DNA of 64,000 nt. Origin: QPIN01 sp965224575. GTDB taxonomy: Bacteria > Pseudomonadota > Gammaproteobacteria > Methylococcales > Methylomonadaceae. The notes under the pieces were generated by a model, which saw nothing but the letters and a program-made list of their open reading frames with translations, searched no databases and was not told the origin of the DNA. The position numbers were made by a program, and so were the translations under genes. The DNA lies in the NCBI GenBank assembly GCA_965224575.1, contig CBDCZQ010000006.1, positions 2,790,001-2,854,000 on the forward strand. The letters run 5' to 3'. Below, one piece after another: positions 43,767 through 52,729 of the stretch. Every line of letters begins with the position of its first letter. The first letter of the stretch is position 1.

Positions 43767-44069
43767 ATGGATAAATCAACAAAAACAGAGTTAGAGGCCG
43801 CAGCTTTTAGGCGTTTAGTTTCTCATTTGCAAAAAAACACCGATGTTCAAAATATTGATTTAATGATTCTAGCTGGTTTTTGTAGAAACTGTTTATCAAA
43901 GTGGATGGTTTCTGCAGCAGAGGAACAAGGAGTAGTCTTAAATTATGAGGATGCAAGAGAACAAGTTTATGGAATGCCATACAGCGAATGGAAAGATAAA
44001 TTCCAACAAAAAGCTACTGCAGAACAGTTAGCAGCTTTTGAACAAAGACGAATGAAAAGTGATGAATAA
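43767..44069 (+). CDS. DUF1244 family protein
   Basis: A 100-residue protein of the DUF1244 family (SMc04008-like). The diagnostic core FRRLVSHLQKNTDVQNIDLMILAGFCRNCLSKW and the pattern YEDAREQVYGMPYSEWKDKFQ are present. Two Cys in FCRNC may bind a metal or be structural. The ATG at 43767 has GGAGAGAG close upstream; an earlier in-frame ATG at 43746 would add seven residues. Function is not known. Confidence 0.85.
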   Translation: MDKSTKTELEAAAFRRLVSHLQKNTDVQNIDLMILAGFCRNCLSKWMVSAAEEQGVVLNYEDAREQVYGMPYSEWKDKFQQKATAEQLAAFEQRRMKSDE

Positions 44070-44111
44070 AGCAATTTTTTTCGAAATATAGCGAGTCAAA
44101 AAATATATTTG

Positions 44112-44204
44112 AGAACCTGTTCAAGATCGTTACGAAGTAAATGAGGGTTTCGAGCGCCGCCCAAGCATAACTGGCAGTGGTGCTGTAGATCTTGAACTGA
44201 TTCT
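44112..44204. repeat. Second type of hairpin repeat
   Basis: TTCAAGATC (near 44120) and GATCTTGAA (near 44188) form the outer stem around a C/G-rich centre (GAGCGCCGCCCAAGCATAAC). It abuts the nested-hairpin copy 5 and does not share its boxes. I see only this copy in the window. Confidence 0.45.
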
Positions 44205-44205
44205 T

Positions 44206-44366
44206 AGGAATGAGGATTTAATAATACCCGAGCTTGACTTGTCTTTTGTCTTCACAGTCGTGCAAGAAAAACAGTTACGTAGCTCGCTATGCGCCTGCTT
44301 TTCTTGCACGACTGTGAAGACAAAATCCTGCGCCATACTTTCGGGTATTATTAAATCCTCATTCCT
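44206..44366. repeat. Nested-hairpin repeat, copy 5
   Basis: Outer arms AGGAATGAGGATTTAATAAT.. and ..ATTATTAAATCCTCATTCCT pair perfectly over about 24 bases. Inside are TGACTTGTCTT, an inner stem of about 25 bases (starting TTGTCTTCACAGTCGTGC), the centre GTTACGTAGCTCGCTATGCG, the complementary stem, and CTGCGCCATA. It ends 29 bases before the probable start of the MATE transporter frame. Confidence 0.85.
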
Positions 44367-44394
44367 TAGTGTTTTAATCTATTATTAGGCTTCG

Positions 44395-45738
44395 CTGATT
44401 ATTAAAAAAAATAAACTATTTAAACACCGGCTGATTTTAAAATTAGCAATCCCAATGATTTTGACCAATATATCTACTCCCTTATTAGGTTTAGTAGATA
44501 CGGCAGTTTTAGGCCATTTAGATTCTGAACAGTTTTTAGCTGCTGTTGCGCTTGGTGGGTTGGTTTTTAGCTTTATTTTTTGGGGCTTTGGTTTTTTGCG
44601 AATGGGAACGACCGGACTTACAGCTCAAGCATTTGGAAAAAATAATACAGATGACATCAATGGGATACTTATTAGAGCCATTGTATTAGCTTTAATTATT
44701 TCAACTATATTGTTGTTATTTCAACAAACTATTGGATTTATCAGCTTTTGGCTGCTTGAGAGTGATAAAAGTATTGAAAACCTGGCTTTGAAATATTTCG
44801 AAATAAGAATATGGAGTACACCAGCAACCCTTTGTTTATATGTTTTGATGGGTTGGTTTTTAGGTAGGCAGAATGTTGCAATACCACTTGTTGTAGTCGT
44901 GATGACAAATTTGCTCAATATTGGGTTAGATTTGTTATTTGTATATCATTTTAATATGCAAGTTAAAGGAGTGGCGCTAGCCTCTGTAATCTCAGAATAC
45001 TTTGGTTTAGCTATTGCTTTACTATGTACATATCTTTATATAAAGAAACAAAAGGTTTTTTGGAAATGGATCTATTTAGCTGATTTTGATAAATATAAAG
45101 CTATGCTCCTTATCAATAGCCATATTTTTATTAGAACTTGGTGTTTGATTTTTGCATTTGCTTTTTTCACCGCACAAAGTGCAAAATTGGGTGCGATAAT
45201 TTTAGCAGCAAATGCAGTTTTACTAAATTTTCAAACTTTTATGGCTTATGCTTTAGATGGTTTTGCACATGCAGCTGAAGCTGTAGTTGGGCGAGCAAAG
45301 GGAGCAAAAGATAAGATATTAGGTAGACAAGCTATTTTAACCTCGTGTTTATGGTCTTTTATTGTCGCACTTTTTTTTTCGGGATTATATTTTATTTTTG
45401 GTCAACAAATAATTAATTTGTTAACTGGGTTGGATAATGTACGGGAAATAGCTTTTAATTATTTACCTTGGTTAATTATAATGCCCTTAGCTTCATTCCT
45501 TTGTTATCTTTTTGACGGTATTTTTATTGGATTAATGCTAACTAAAGGGATGAAAAATACCATGCTTTTTTCATTATTCTGCGTGTTTTTCCCCTTATGG
45601 TACTTTACTCAGGAATTAGGTAATCAGGGATTATGGATAGCGATGCTAGGATTTATGATGGCACGTAGTTTATCAATGGCAACGCTTTATAAATATCAAA
45701 AAACAAGAAGTAAAGGGATGAATAATTTTATATTTTAG
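44395..45738 (+). CDS. MATE family efflux transporter (DinF-like)
   Basis: Sodium- or proton-coupled drug/toxin exporter with 12 predicted helices, cytoplasmic membrane. The family start is LILKLAIPMILTN, then TPLLGLVDTAVLGHL with the conserved Asp, LGGLVFSFIFWGFGFLRMGTTGLTAQAFG, and YALDGFAHAAEAVVGRAKG. The first ATG is 44455, which would delete the N-terminal half of TM1. The frame is open upstream to a TAG at 44386 and encodes the missing KHRLILKLAIP, but contains no ATG, GTG or TTG. CTG at 44395 or ATT at 44398, with AGG a few bases upstream, are possible starts; the true start may instead have been lost to the repeat just upstream. Confidence 0.8.
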   Translation: MIIKKNKLFKHRLILKLAIPMILTNISTPLLGLVDTAVLGHLDSEQFLAAVALGGLVFSFIFWGFGFLRMGTTGLTAQAFGKNNTDDINGILIRAIVLALIISTILLLFQQTIGFISFWLLESDKSIENLALKYFEIRIWSTPATLCLYVLMGWFLGRQNVAIPLVVVVMTNLLNIGLDLLFVYHFNMQVKGVALASVISEYFGLAIALLCTYLYIKKQKVFWKWIYLADFDKYKAMLLINSHIFIRTWCLIFAFAFFTAQSAKLGAIILAANAVLLNFQTFMAYALDGFAHAAEAVVGRAKGAKDKILGRQAILTSCLWSFIVALFFSGLYFIFGQQIINLLTGLDNVREIAFNYLPWLIIMPLASFLCYLFDGIFIGLMLTKGMKNTMLFSLFCVFFPLWYFTQELGNQGLWIAMLGFMMARSLSMATLYKYQKTRSKGMNNFIF

Positions 45739-45797
45739 GAAATGATGCTTTAGTTCGAGTAAAATTACTGAAATTACAATTTGTAAAGGAAAGTATT

Positions 45798-46175
45798 ATG
45801 AAAAAAATTTTATTTTTAGTCTTGCTCCTATCTTCAATGATTATACAAGCTAAAGAAGTGAAGCAAGAGTGGAAAGGAACAGCTCTATCTGAAGAGACAA
45901 TAAAAAAAATTCAGCAGTCTCAAGTAGAGTATAAAAAATGTGTGGGGACTGAAATGCAAAAAGAAGGGTATGCCAAAATTGAATCTCGTAGTGCAACGGA
46001 TGCCATTATTAAACAATGTGAAACGGTATTGTCTAAAATGAGACAAACTTATGTTGATGCAAAAGTGCCTGAAGTGATAGCAGACCGTCATTTGAAAAAG
46101 ATGCGTATAACGATTACACGTCGTGTTTTAAAACAATTAATGTTTGCTGAAGCTGCCCGTGCTGCTGGTCAATAA
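45798..46175 (+). CDS. Hypothetical exported protein, 125 residues
   Basis: A signal peptide (MKKILFLVLLLSSMIIQA, cleavage near residue 18) precedes a mainly helical, charged mature region with two Cys (KKCVGTEM and IIKQCETVL) that could form a disulfide. The end is RRVLKQLMFAEAARAAGQ. AAAGGAA precedes the ATG. Not recognised; the neighbouring DUF2760/Hsp70 genes do not explain it. Confidence 0.65.
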   Translation: MKKILFLVLLLSSMIIQAKEVKQEWKGTALSEETIKKIQQSQVEYKKCVGTEMQKEGYAKIESRSATDAIIKQCETVLSKMRQTYVDAKVPEVIADRHLKKMRITITRRVLKQLMFAEAARAAGQ

Positions 46176-46240
46176 GATACTCCAAACAGGGGTTGAAACA
46201 ATTTATACATATTAAATACTTTATAAATTATCAAAGAGTT

Positions 46241-46900
46241 ATGAATAAAAATTATGCAATTGATTTATCTTTAATGCCATCAACATTTGATTTATGGCAT
46301 GTCTATTTAATAGTTGCGGTCATCATTTTGGCACTCATACTGATTTTTGTCTTATTGGCAATGATTATCGGTATGGTAAGGAGAGCTAAAAAATCAGCCA
46401 TAGATCTGGCGAATTTAGCTGCAGTTCCAGTTGAACCAGAAGTTAAGTTTGTTGAAAAAATTGTTGAAGTAGAAAAAATAGTTCAGGCACCGGCTCCTGA
46501 GCCTGTTGTATTAAAGGAGGCATCGTCTGATGCTGCCCTTCAGTTATTGAGCATATTGCAAAAAGATGCACGTTTTATTGATTTTATTAAGGAAGACATT
46601 GGTAGTTATAGTGATGCGGATATTGGTGTTGCTGCACGCGTTGTACACGAAGGGTGTAATAAAGCTATCAATGATTATTTTACTTTAAAAACTGTCCGTT
46701 CAGAACAGGAAGGCAGTAAAGTGACTCTAGCAAAAGGGTTTAATGCATCGGAAGTCCGTTTAACGGGCAATATTGTTGGTAAAGCACCTTTTTCTGGTTC
46801 TTTAGTCCATAAGGGCTGGGAAGTTACGGATGTTCGGTTACCTAAACTAACTCAGGGACATAATGCAAAAATAGTAGCCGCAGCTGAGGTTGAATTGTGA
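46241..46900 (+). CDS. DUF2760 protein, Hsp70-associated
   Basis: A membrane-anchored protein of 219 residues with one N-terminal helix (WHVYLIVAVIILALILIFVLLAMIIGM, about residues 21-46), a Pro/Glu-rich linker, and the DUF2760 domain (about 95-219: LQLLSILQKDARFIDFIKEDIGSYSDADIGVAARVVHEGC, PFSGSLVHKGWEV). The ATG at 46241 follows AAAGAG; the longer frame from 46193 lacks a ribosome binding site. It is coupled by a four-base overlap to the Hsp70 gene, the partner seen with this family elsewhere. Function unknown. Confidence 0.85.
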   Translation: MNKNYAIDLSLMPSTFDLWHVYLIVAVIILALILIFVLLAMIIGMVRRAKKSAIDLANLAAVPVEPEVKFVEKIVEVEKIVQAPAPEPVVLKEASSDAALQLLSILQKDARFIDFIKEDIGSYSDADIGVAARVVHEGCNKAINDYFTLKTVRSEQEGSKVTLAKGFNASEVRLTGNIVGKAPFSGSLVHKGWEVTDVRLPKLTQGHNAKIVAAAEVEL

Positions 46901-48903
46901 GTGGTTTGTTTGGACATGTAAACAAAGGTGAATCAAATTCCGAATCCGACGAAAACGAAAAGATTCAACAAGATAGTGATGAGCAACCCACGGAGACTGA
47001 AAATGAAAATTCAGCAGATGATTCATCTTTACCTGCTGAATCTATAAGTTCTGAATTAACTGATAATGAAAGTGGTAAATATTCAGTTGGTATAGATTTG
47101 GGAACGACTCATTGTGTTTTATCTTATGTTGATTTAAGTAAAGATGAAGATGAGTTAACGCAAGAAGTCATGGCTATCCCTCAGTTAACATCTCCGGGTG
47201 TAGTCGATGATAAAAGCCAGCTCCCTTCATTTCTATATTTAGCGCATGAGGCAGAAACTGCTGAAGGCTTAACTAGTCTGCCGTGGACAGAACAACCACA
47301 ATATTTAGTGGGTGAGATTGCACGAGATTTAGGCAGTAAAACACCCATTCGTTTGGTGTCTAGTGCTAAAAGCTGGTTATGTCATGCAGGTGTTGATTGT
47401 AAAGAACCTATTTTACCTTCAGAAGCGCCGGAAGATGTTGATAGAATCTCACCATTTGAAGCTACCAAAGCTTATTTGCAACATATGAAAGAGGCATGGG
47501 GAAATAAGCATCCTAATGCAGCATTAGAAGAGCAGGATTTAATTATTACTGTCCCTGCATCATTTGATCCTGCAGCCAGAGAATTAACTGTTGATGCAGC
47601 GAAATCTATTGGTTTAAATCAAGCGCTTTTATTAGAAGAACCTCAGGCTGCATTGTATAGCTGGATTGATAATAGCCTAGGTGATTGGCGAAACCATGTC
47701 AGTGTAGGTGATGTGATTTTAGTGATTGATGTGGGTGGGGGTACTACAGATTTATCCCTTATTGCAGTCACCGATGAAGAGGGTAATTTAGAATTAACAC
47801 GTATCGCCGTAGGAGATCATATTCTATTAGGTGGTGATAATATGGACTTGGCATTAGCCTATACCATTAAAGCTAAAATGGAGCAGGAGAGTGGAAATCG
47901 TCTTGAGCCTTGGCAAGTACAAGCTTTAACCCATGCATGTCGAGATGCGAAAGAAAAAATCTTTAGTAATCCAGAAATGGATAATGTACCTTTGGTTGTT
48001 CCTAACCGAGGCTCATCACTGATTGGTGGGACTTTACGATCAGAATTAACACGAGAAGAGGTTGATAATGTTTTAGTAACTGGTTTTTTACCTGAAATTC
48101 CGGTTAGTGAACGACCGGTCTCAAAAACTCGTTCAGGTTTAAGAACTAAAGGCTTGCCTTATGCACAAGATGCTGGGATCACTCGCCACTTAGCGGCATT
48201 TTTAGCTAAACAGTTATCAGCTATTGAAGATTTGGAACATGTTAAACTTCCTGAAAATGCTACATTTCTTCATCCTACGGCGATTCTTTTTAATGGTGGA
48301 GTGTTAAAAGCCAATGTATTATCAGATAGACTCATAAAAACACTAAACTCATGGCTAGTCTCAGAACAAGCACCAGAAGCAAGATTACTGGAAGGTGCTG
48401 ATCTTGATTTGGCGGTTTCTAAAGGTGCAGCATATTACGGTGTGGTTCGACAAGGCAAAGGAGTCCGTATAAAAGGAGGTATAGCTGCTGCCTATTATGT
48501 TGGTGTTGAAAGTGCTATGCCTGCAGTGCCGGGAATGGCACCAGAAGTTGAAGCGCTATGTATCGCGCCTTTTGGAATGGAAGAAGGGACAGAAGAAGCG
48601 GTACATGATGATGAATTTGGTTTAGTTATAGGTGAACCTGTCCGTTTTAGGTTTTTTGCCTCAACTATACGCAGAGATGATAAAGTGGGTACACGTCTTG
48701 ATTATTGGACGGATGAAGAATTAGAAGAGTTGGATGAAATTGAAATAACTTTGCCTGAAGAAGATCATAATGCGGGTGATGTTATTCCTGTGCATCTGAG
48801 TGCTGCAGTGACAGAAGTGGGGACATTGGAATTACATGCAGTATCCCAGCAGGATTCACATCGTTGGAAAATTGAGTTTGATGTGCGTGCTGGGGACGAT
48901 TAA
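46897..48903 (+). CDS. Hsp70 family protein (DUF2760-linked)
   Basis: An Hsp70-type ATPase of 668 residues. After an acidic disordered N-terminus (about 1-60) come the phosphate-1 motif VGIDLGTTHCVLSYVDL (near 64), the VPASFDPAARELTVDAA segment, phosphate-2 VIDVGGGTTDLSLI (near 290) and FNGGVLKANVL. The C-terminal 120 residues do not resemble the DnaK peptide domain. It starts with GTG overlapping the DUF2760 stop (GTGA). I recall that many such loci carry a third, larger Hsp70 gene with DUF3731 downstream; it is absent here. Confidence 0.85.
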   Translation: MSGLFGHVNKGESNSESDENEKIQQDSDEQPTETENENSADDSSLPAESISSELTDNESGKYSVGIDLGTTHCVLSYVDLSKDEDELTQEVMAIPQLTSPGVVDDKSQLPSFLYLAHEAETAEGLTSLPWTEQPQYLVGEIARDLGSKTPIRLVSSAKSWLCHAGVDCKEPILPSEAPEDVDRISPFEATKAYLQHMKEAWGNKHPNAALEEQDLIITVPASFDPAARELTVDAAKSIGLNQALLLEEPQAALYSWIDNSLGDWRNHVSVGDVILVIDVGGGTTDLSLIAVTDEEGNLELTRIAVGDHILLGGDNMDLALAYTIKAKMEQESGNRLEPWQVQALTHACRDAKEKIFSNPEMDNVPLVVPNRGSSLIGGTLRSELTREEVDNVLVTGFLPEIPVSERPVSKTRSGLRTKGLPYAQDAGITRHLAAFLAKQLSAIEDLEHVKLPENATFLHPTAILFNGGVLKANVLSDRLIKTLNSWLVSEQAPEARLLEGADLDLAVSKGAAYYGVVRQGKGVRIKGGIAAAYYVGVESAMPAVPGMAPEVEALCIAPFGMEEGTEEAVHDDEFGLVIGEPVRFRFFASTIRRDDKVGTRLDYWTDEELEELDEIEITLPEEDHNAGDVIPVHLSAAVTEVGTLELHAVSQQDSHRWKIEFDVRAGDD

Positions 48904-48904
48904 T

Positions 48905-48919
48905 AGAGGTTCCTTAAGT
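48905..48919. repeat. Short match to a nested-hairpin outer arm
   Basis: AGAGGTTCCTTAAG repeats the outer right arm of the copy at 40895-41058 (AGAGGTTCCTTAA). It lies just after the Hsp70 stop. It may be a one-arm remnant or chance. Confidence 0.35.
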
Positions 48920-48963
48920 CTCTCTCACCTTATTTTCATTTTAAAACAAACTGGTTAGATAAT

Positions 48964-49242
48964 ATGATTATTGGTTCTGTTGTAGCAATTTTTATTTTGG
49001 CTTGGTTTTATAATAATGCATCAATGTATGGTAGAAACCCGTTACACTGGGCAATAACAGGCGTTATGGTTTACTTTATTATCGCTTTATTCTGGACTTA
49101 TTTTATTAATCCACCGATTAAAGATGCTGCTATGCATGGTCGAAATACACTATTAATGTATATAGCGCGGTATGCATATATCGTAGTTGCTTTTGCAGTC
49201 GCAGCTTTTTTTAATTTAAAAATAGGTCCTAAAAATAAATAA
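48964..49242 (+). CDS. Small membrane protein, 92 residues
   Basis: Three hydrophobic helices (about residues 2-17, 29-50 and 65-83). Two repeats of the pattern (M)xGRNxL (MYGRNPLHW and MHGRNTLLMY) precede the second and third helices, which suggests an internal duplication of a helix-turn-GRN unit. The function is unknown. It is followed two bases later by the GIY-YIG gene. Confidence 0.6.
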   Translation: MIIGSVVAIFILAWFYNNASMYGRNPLHWAITGVMVYFIIALFWTYFINPPIKDAAMHGRNTLLMYIARYAYIVVAFAVAAFFNLKIGPKNK

Positions 49243-49244
49243 AC

Positions 49245-49532
49245 GTGAGCGATTGGGTTGTTTACATAATATATTGTTCTGATAAATCTCTTTATACAGG
49301 CATTAGTAATGATGTGGAAAAGCGTTATGCACAACATGTTGCACAAAAAGGTGCAAAATATTTTAGAGGTCGAAAACCTGAAAAACTGGTTTATTTAGAA
49401 GAAGGGCATGATAGAAGTTCTGCTACAAAAAGAGAAATAGAGATCAAGAAATTATCTCGTGATAATAAAAAACAATTGATTTTCTCTCATCGGAATCAAA
49501 TCCAAAATATTGAATTTGATGCTTTTGTCTGA
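49245..49532 (+). CDS. GIY-YIG nuclease domain protein
   Basis: A 95-residue single-domain protein of the UPF0213/YhbQ type. The GIY-YIG core is VVYIIYCSDKSLYTGISNDVEKRYAQH with the paired Tyr and the Arg of KRY, then ATKREIEIKKLSR with the catalytic Glu. It starts with GTG 2 bases after the stop of the membrane protein gene, so it probably belongs to that transcription unit. Partners are not known; family members may cut branched DNA. Confidence 0.88.
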   Translation: MSDWVVYIIYCSDKSLYTGISNDVEKRYAQHVAQKGAKYFRGRKPEKLVYLEEGHDRSSATKREIEIKKLSRDNKKQLIFSHRNQIQNIEFDAFV

Positions 49533-49552
49533 ATATACTTTACTAGGTAAAT

Positions 49553-50224
49553 ATGATGGATGAAAAAAAAATTCTATTTGCTGGTGATCCTCATGGGGAT
49601 TTTAATCCATTAATTGATGCTGTAAAGAAATATCTTCCGGAAGCCATTATTTTATTAGGGGATTACGACTTAAAAAAACCATTAGAGCAATATATTCATT
49701 CTATTGTAGATAAAACTCAGGTTTGGTGGATTCCTGGAAATCATGATTTTGATCTTCCTTTACACCATGAGAATCTATTTTCCTCTAAATTATCGGAAAA
49801 TGGTTTACATCTTAAAATAAAAGAGATTGCAGGCTTAAAGGTAGCAGGTTTGGGTGGAATTTTTCTAGGTAGAGTTTGGTATCCTCCCACATCGCCCAAG
49901 TGGAAAAGTAAGAAAGACTATGTTCGCGGTCAGAGTTCTAATTCTACATTTTCTGGGCTTTCGTTAAAGATTCAATCTGCTATTTGGCCTGATGAAGTAG
50001 CAAAGTTAAAAACATTAAAAGCTGATATTTTAGTAACACATGAAGCTCCAAGAAGTCATCGTCACGGTTTTATAGCGATTGATCAATTAGCTGAGGCAAT
50101 GGAGGTGAAAAAGGTTTTTCATGGGCATTTACATGAACATTACACAGCAAAAATAAGGAAGGGCATTCAAGTTTTTGGCGTAGGTAAGGCTATGGTTTCT
50201 GATTTGCTGGGGAATGAGCTTTAG
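49553..50224 (+). CDS. Calcineurin-like phosphoesterase
   Basis: A 223-residue metallophosphoesterase. Metal-binding motifs are in order: GDPHGDF (D-x-H, near residue 12), LLGDYD (GD, near 36), IPGNHDFD (GNH, near 62), VTHEAP (near 163) and VFHGHLHEH (GHxH, near 193). The substrate is unknown. It is co-oriented with the GIY-YIG gene at a 20-base gap; the second Met (49556) is as likely a start as the first. Confidence 0.85.
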   Translation: MMDEKKILFAGDPHGDFNPLIDAVKKYLPEAIILLGDYDLKKPLEQYIHSIVDKTQVWWIPGNHDFDLPLHHENLFSSKLSENGLHLKIKEIAGLKVAGLGGIFLGRVWYPPTSPKWKSKKDYVRGQSSNSTFSGLSLKIQSAIWPDEVAKLKTLKADILVTHEAPRSHRHGFIAIDQLAEAMEVKKVFHGHLHEHYTAKIRKGIQVFGVGKAMVSDLLGNEL

Positions 50225-50256
50225 GCGTAAGGATTTAGGGTTTAATAACGTCTAAA

Positions 50257-52203
50257 TTAAAACAAAACATCGTCTTCTTGATTTTGTTCACTTACAGTTT
50301 GACTTGCATCATTTAAATTTGAAGGCTCTATTTCAGATGTCGACTTTAATTTAAACTTACTCATTAATAATTGAAGTTCACAAGAAATACTGACCAATCG
50401 ATCACTTGAAGGTAAGGAGCCAGATCTTTGCGATTTTTCCATTTGTTCAGCAACCTGACGAATTTCAGTAGTTTGATGGCTGATGTCTGAGTTTAAGGTA
50501 ACTTGCTCTACCGTTGCATTAACAATTTGATCGTTTAAATTAACAAGGCTGTCAACGGATTCTATTATCTTACTAAAAGCAGTGCCTGTTTGTTCTGCTT
50601 CTGTTACACAAACTTTTGTTTGCTCAAGACACTGGTCCATTACATCAACTGCACTAAGCGTGTTTTCTTGCAAGGATTTAACCATTTGTTCTATTTCTTG
50701 AGCAGATGTTTGCGTCCTCTGTGCTAATGTTCTTACTTCATCCGCAACAACAGCAAACCCGCGACCTTGGTCTCCTGCACGAGCAGCTTCAATTGCTGCA
50801 TTAAGTGCTAATAAATTAGTTTGTTCACTAATGTTTTTGATTAATTTGATGACTTCTTCAATATTAGTGCTATCCATTTCAATCTGACGGATAGCGGTTG
50901 AAGAATTGCTAACGTCAGTAGCCAGTGACTCAATGGACCTTGTTGTTTGATCAACAATTTCACTTCCTTTACTTGCTTCGGTATTACTTTCTTGAGCCTT
51001 TTCAGCTGCAATATTAGCAACATTAGCAACATTCTCTACAGAACCACTAATACCAGAAATGGATTGAATTAACTCGGTTACTTTTTCTTGCTGTTTATTG
51101 GTGCCAAGTAAAGAAGCTTCAAGAACCTCGGCAATCTGAGCTGCGCCCATTAATTCACTAACTGATGTTGAGATATGTTCTAACAAAATACCAAGCTCAT
51201 CTTTCATTTTGACAATAGCTTCTTGCAACTCGCCCATATCACCATCAAATTTTTGTTCAAAACCAACAGTAAAGTCTCCATGAGAGATAGCCTTTACGAC
51301 TGGAATAATTTTAGTTAGGGGGCACAAGGCTTTTTTAATCTGAAAAAAGATAGTTGTTAATATCGTTAATACTAATAGAAAACAAATGACTATTTCAATA
51401 TATAAGTATTTATTGGCTTGCAATACATTTTCTGTAACATCTTTTTTAGTAATTAATATGCCAACTTCAGAGTTTTTATCAGAGATAGAGATTGTATTAA
51501 TGGTGAAATAATTATCGTTTTCTGCTCCAATTGTATTAATATTTTTACCTGATTCTGGTCGTTGTATATCAAAGCTAGACAAGTTTGTGGGTAAAAAGGC
51601 TGAATTTTGCTTCTGCTTTAACGAGATAAAAAATGATTCCCCTTGAATGTTTTGATTTAATTCAATCAAAAGAGTTTCTAGAGAATTGTTCAATACGGCC
51701 ATGCCGATGGTTTTTCCTCGCTTAATAATAGGAAAGACTACGGATAAAACAGCTTCTCCTTGCCAGTTTGTTAGTTTGGCAGTAATTTTTCCGGTTGTTT
51801 CTGCTTCGGAAACCAAGCTATTGGCAGAAGAGTTTGTATTGTTGTTTGGGAATTCAGCAAGAATATTTCCTGAGGTTGAGGTAATCAGGAGATTTGAAAT
51901 AAGTCCTAATGAAGAAAGTGAGTTATAACTGGTTTTGGATTGCTCTGCCAATTTTTCTGCATCATTTTTGAGTAGTGCTTTTTTAAAACTACGGTCACGA
52001 GTAAATAACTGTACTTGAGAGCGCATTTTTGAAAGACGATTGTTAACAATAAGTGCCCATATTTGTTTATCAGTATGGATTGTTTGTAAGTTATTTTTTT
52101 CTTCTAGCTGGCGTGTAATAAAGCTGTTGTAGATAACAAAAACAGTAATAACAGATAATATCGCAAGAAATACTGATAAAGTAATACGGGTACGAAGTGG
52201 CAT
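50257..52203 (-). CDS. Methyl-accepting chemotaxis protein
   Basis: A 648-residue chemoreceptor. TM1 is about residues 7-27, a periplasmic sensor of about 230 residues follows, TM2 is about 264-286, a HAMP segment is next (ALCPLTKIIPVVKAISHGDF), and the signalling domain is a coiled coil whose tip reads ISEQTNLLALNAAIEAARAGDQGRGFAVVADEVRTLAQRT. No C-terminal pentapeptide tether is seen. No che genes are in the window. The ligand cannot be predicted; a rhodanese gene lies just upstream. Confidence 0.9.
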   Translation of the reverse strand: MPLRTRITLSVFLAILSVITVFVIYNSFITRQLEEKNNLQTIHTDKQIWALIVNNRLSKMRSQVQLFTRDRSFKKALLKNDAEKLAEQSKTSYNSLSSLGLISNLLITSTSGNILAEFPNNNTNSSANSLVSEAETTGKITAKLTNWQGEAVLSVVFPIIKRGKTIGMAVLNNSLETLLIELNQNIQGESFFISLKQKQNSAFLPTNLSSFDIQRPESGKNINTIGAENDNYFTINTISISDKNSEVGILITKKDVTENVLQANKYLYIEIVICFLLVLTILTTIFFQIKKALCPLTKIIPVVKAISHGDFTVGFEQKFDGDMGELQEAIVKMKDELGILLEHISTSVSELMGAAQIAEVLEASLLGTNKQQEKVTELIQSISGISGSVENVANVANIAAEKAQESNTEASKGSEIVDQTTRSIESLATDVSNSSTAIRQIEMDSTNIEEVIKLIKNISEQTNLLALNAAIEAARAGDQGRGFAVVADEVRTLAQRTQTSAQEIEQMVKSLQENTLSAVDVMDQCLEQTKVCVTEAEQTGTAFSKIIESVDSLVNLNDQIVNATVEQVTLNSDISHQTTEIRQVAEQMEKSQRSGSLPSSDRLVSISCELQLLMSKFKLKSTSEIEPSNLNDASQTVSEQNQEDDVLF

Positions 52204-52220
52204 ATTCTTTATCTCAGAAT

Positions 52221-52628
52221 TTATTCAACAGGAAAACTGGCTTGTTTCCAGGCTGGAAAGCCATTTCGAAAAAAATAAATTTTCTTAAATCCCCATTTAA
52301 TAGCAAGGACTGTAGCTTTAGAGCTTCTTAGGCATTTTTCACCATTACAATACAAAACGATTGAGTCCTCAATTTTAGCCTCTTCTAAAAGTGTTTCTTT
52401 AGAGAAGACTTTTTTTAATTCAAGGTGTAATGCATCGGGTATGCGCCCATTATCCCAGTCGCTATCACGTCGAACATCAACAAACAAAGCGCCTTGGTCA
52501 AAAAGTTGTTTGGCTTTTGTCGCATCAATAGTTGTTGCTCCAGTAATCGTTTCTGGTGATACCTCCACTGCCAAAGCTTGAGATGAAGATAAAAAAAACA
52601 TTAAAAATAATGAACTAATAATTTTCAC
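52221..52628 (-). CDS. Exported rhodanese-like protein
   Basis: A single-domain rhodanese of 135 residues with a signal peptide (VKIISSLFLMFFLSSSQALA). The active-site loop LYCNGEKCLRSSKA contains the catalytic Cys and the conserved R. A GTG at 52628 with AAGAGGA upstream is preferred to a longer frame that would put 21 residues before the signal peptide. Rhodaneses transfer sulfane sulfur; the substrate is unknown. It is 17 bases upstream of the chemoreceptor gene. Confidence 0.75.
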   Translation of the reverse strand: MKIISSLFLMFFLSSSQALAVEVSPETITGATTIDATKAKQLFDQGALFVDVRRDSDWDNGRIPDALHLELKKVFSKETLLEEAKIEDSIVLYCNGEKCLRSSKATVLAIKWGFKKIYFFRNGFPAWKQASFPVE

Positions 52629-52729
52629 GTTATTTCCTCTTAAAATAATACGAGTATTAAAAAAGTATAGTTCAATGTGGTTTTTTTCCAAATTGAACTT
52701 ACTTTAGAAAATGTAGGCTATGAGATTAC

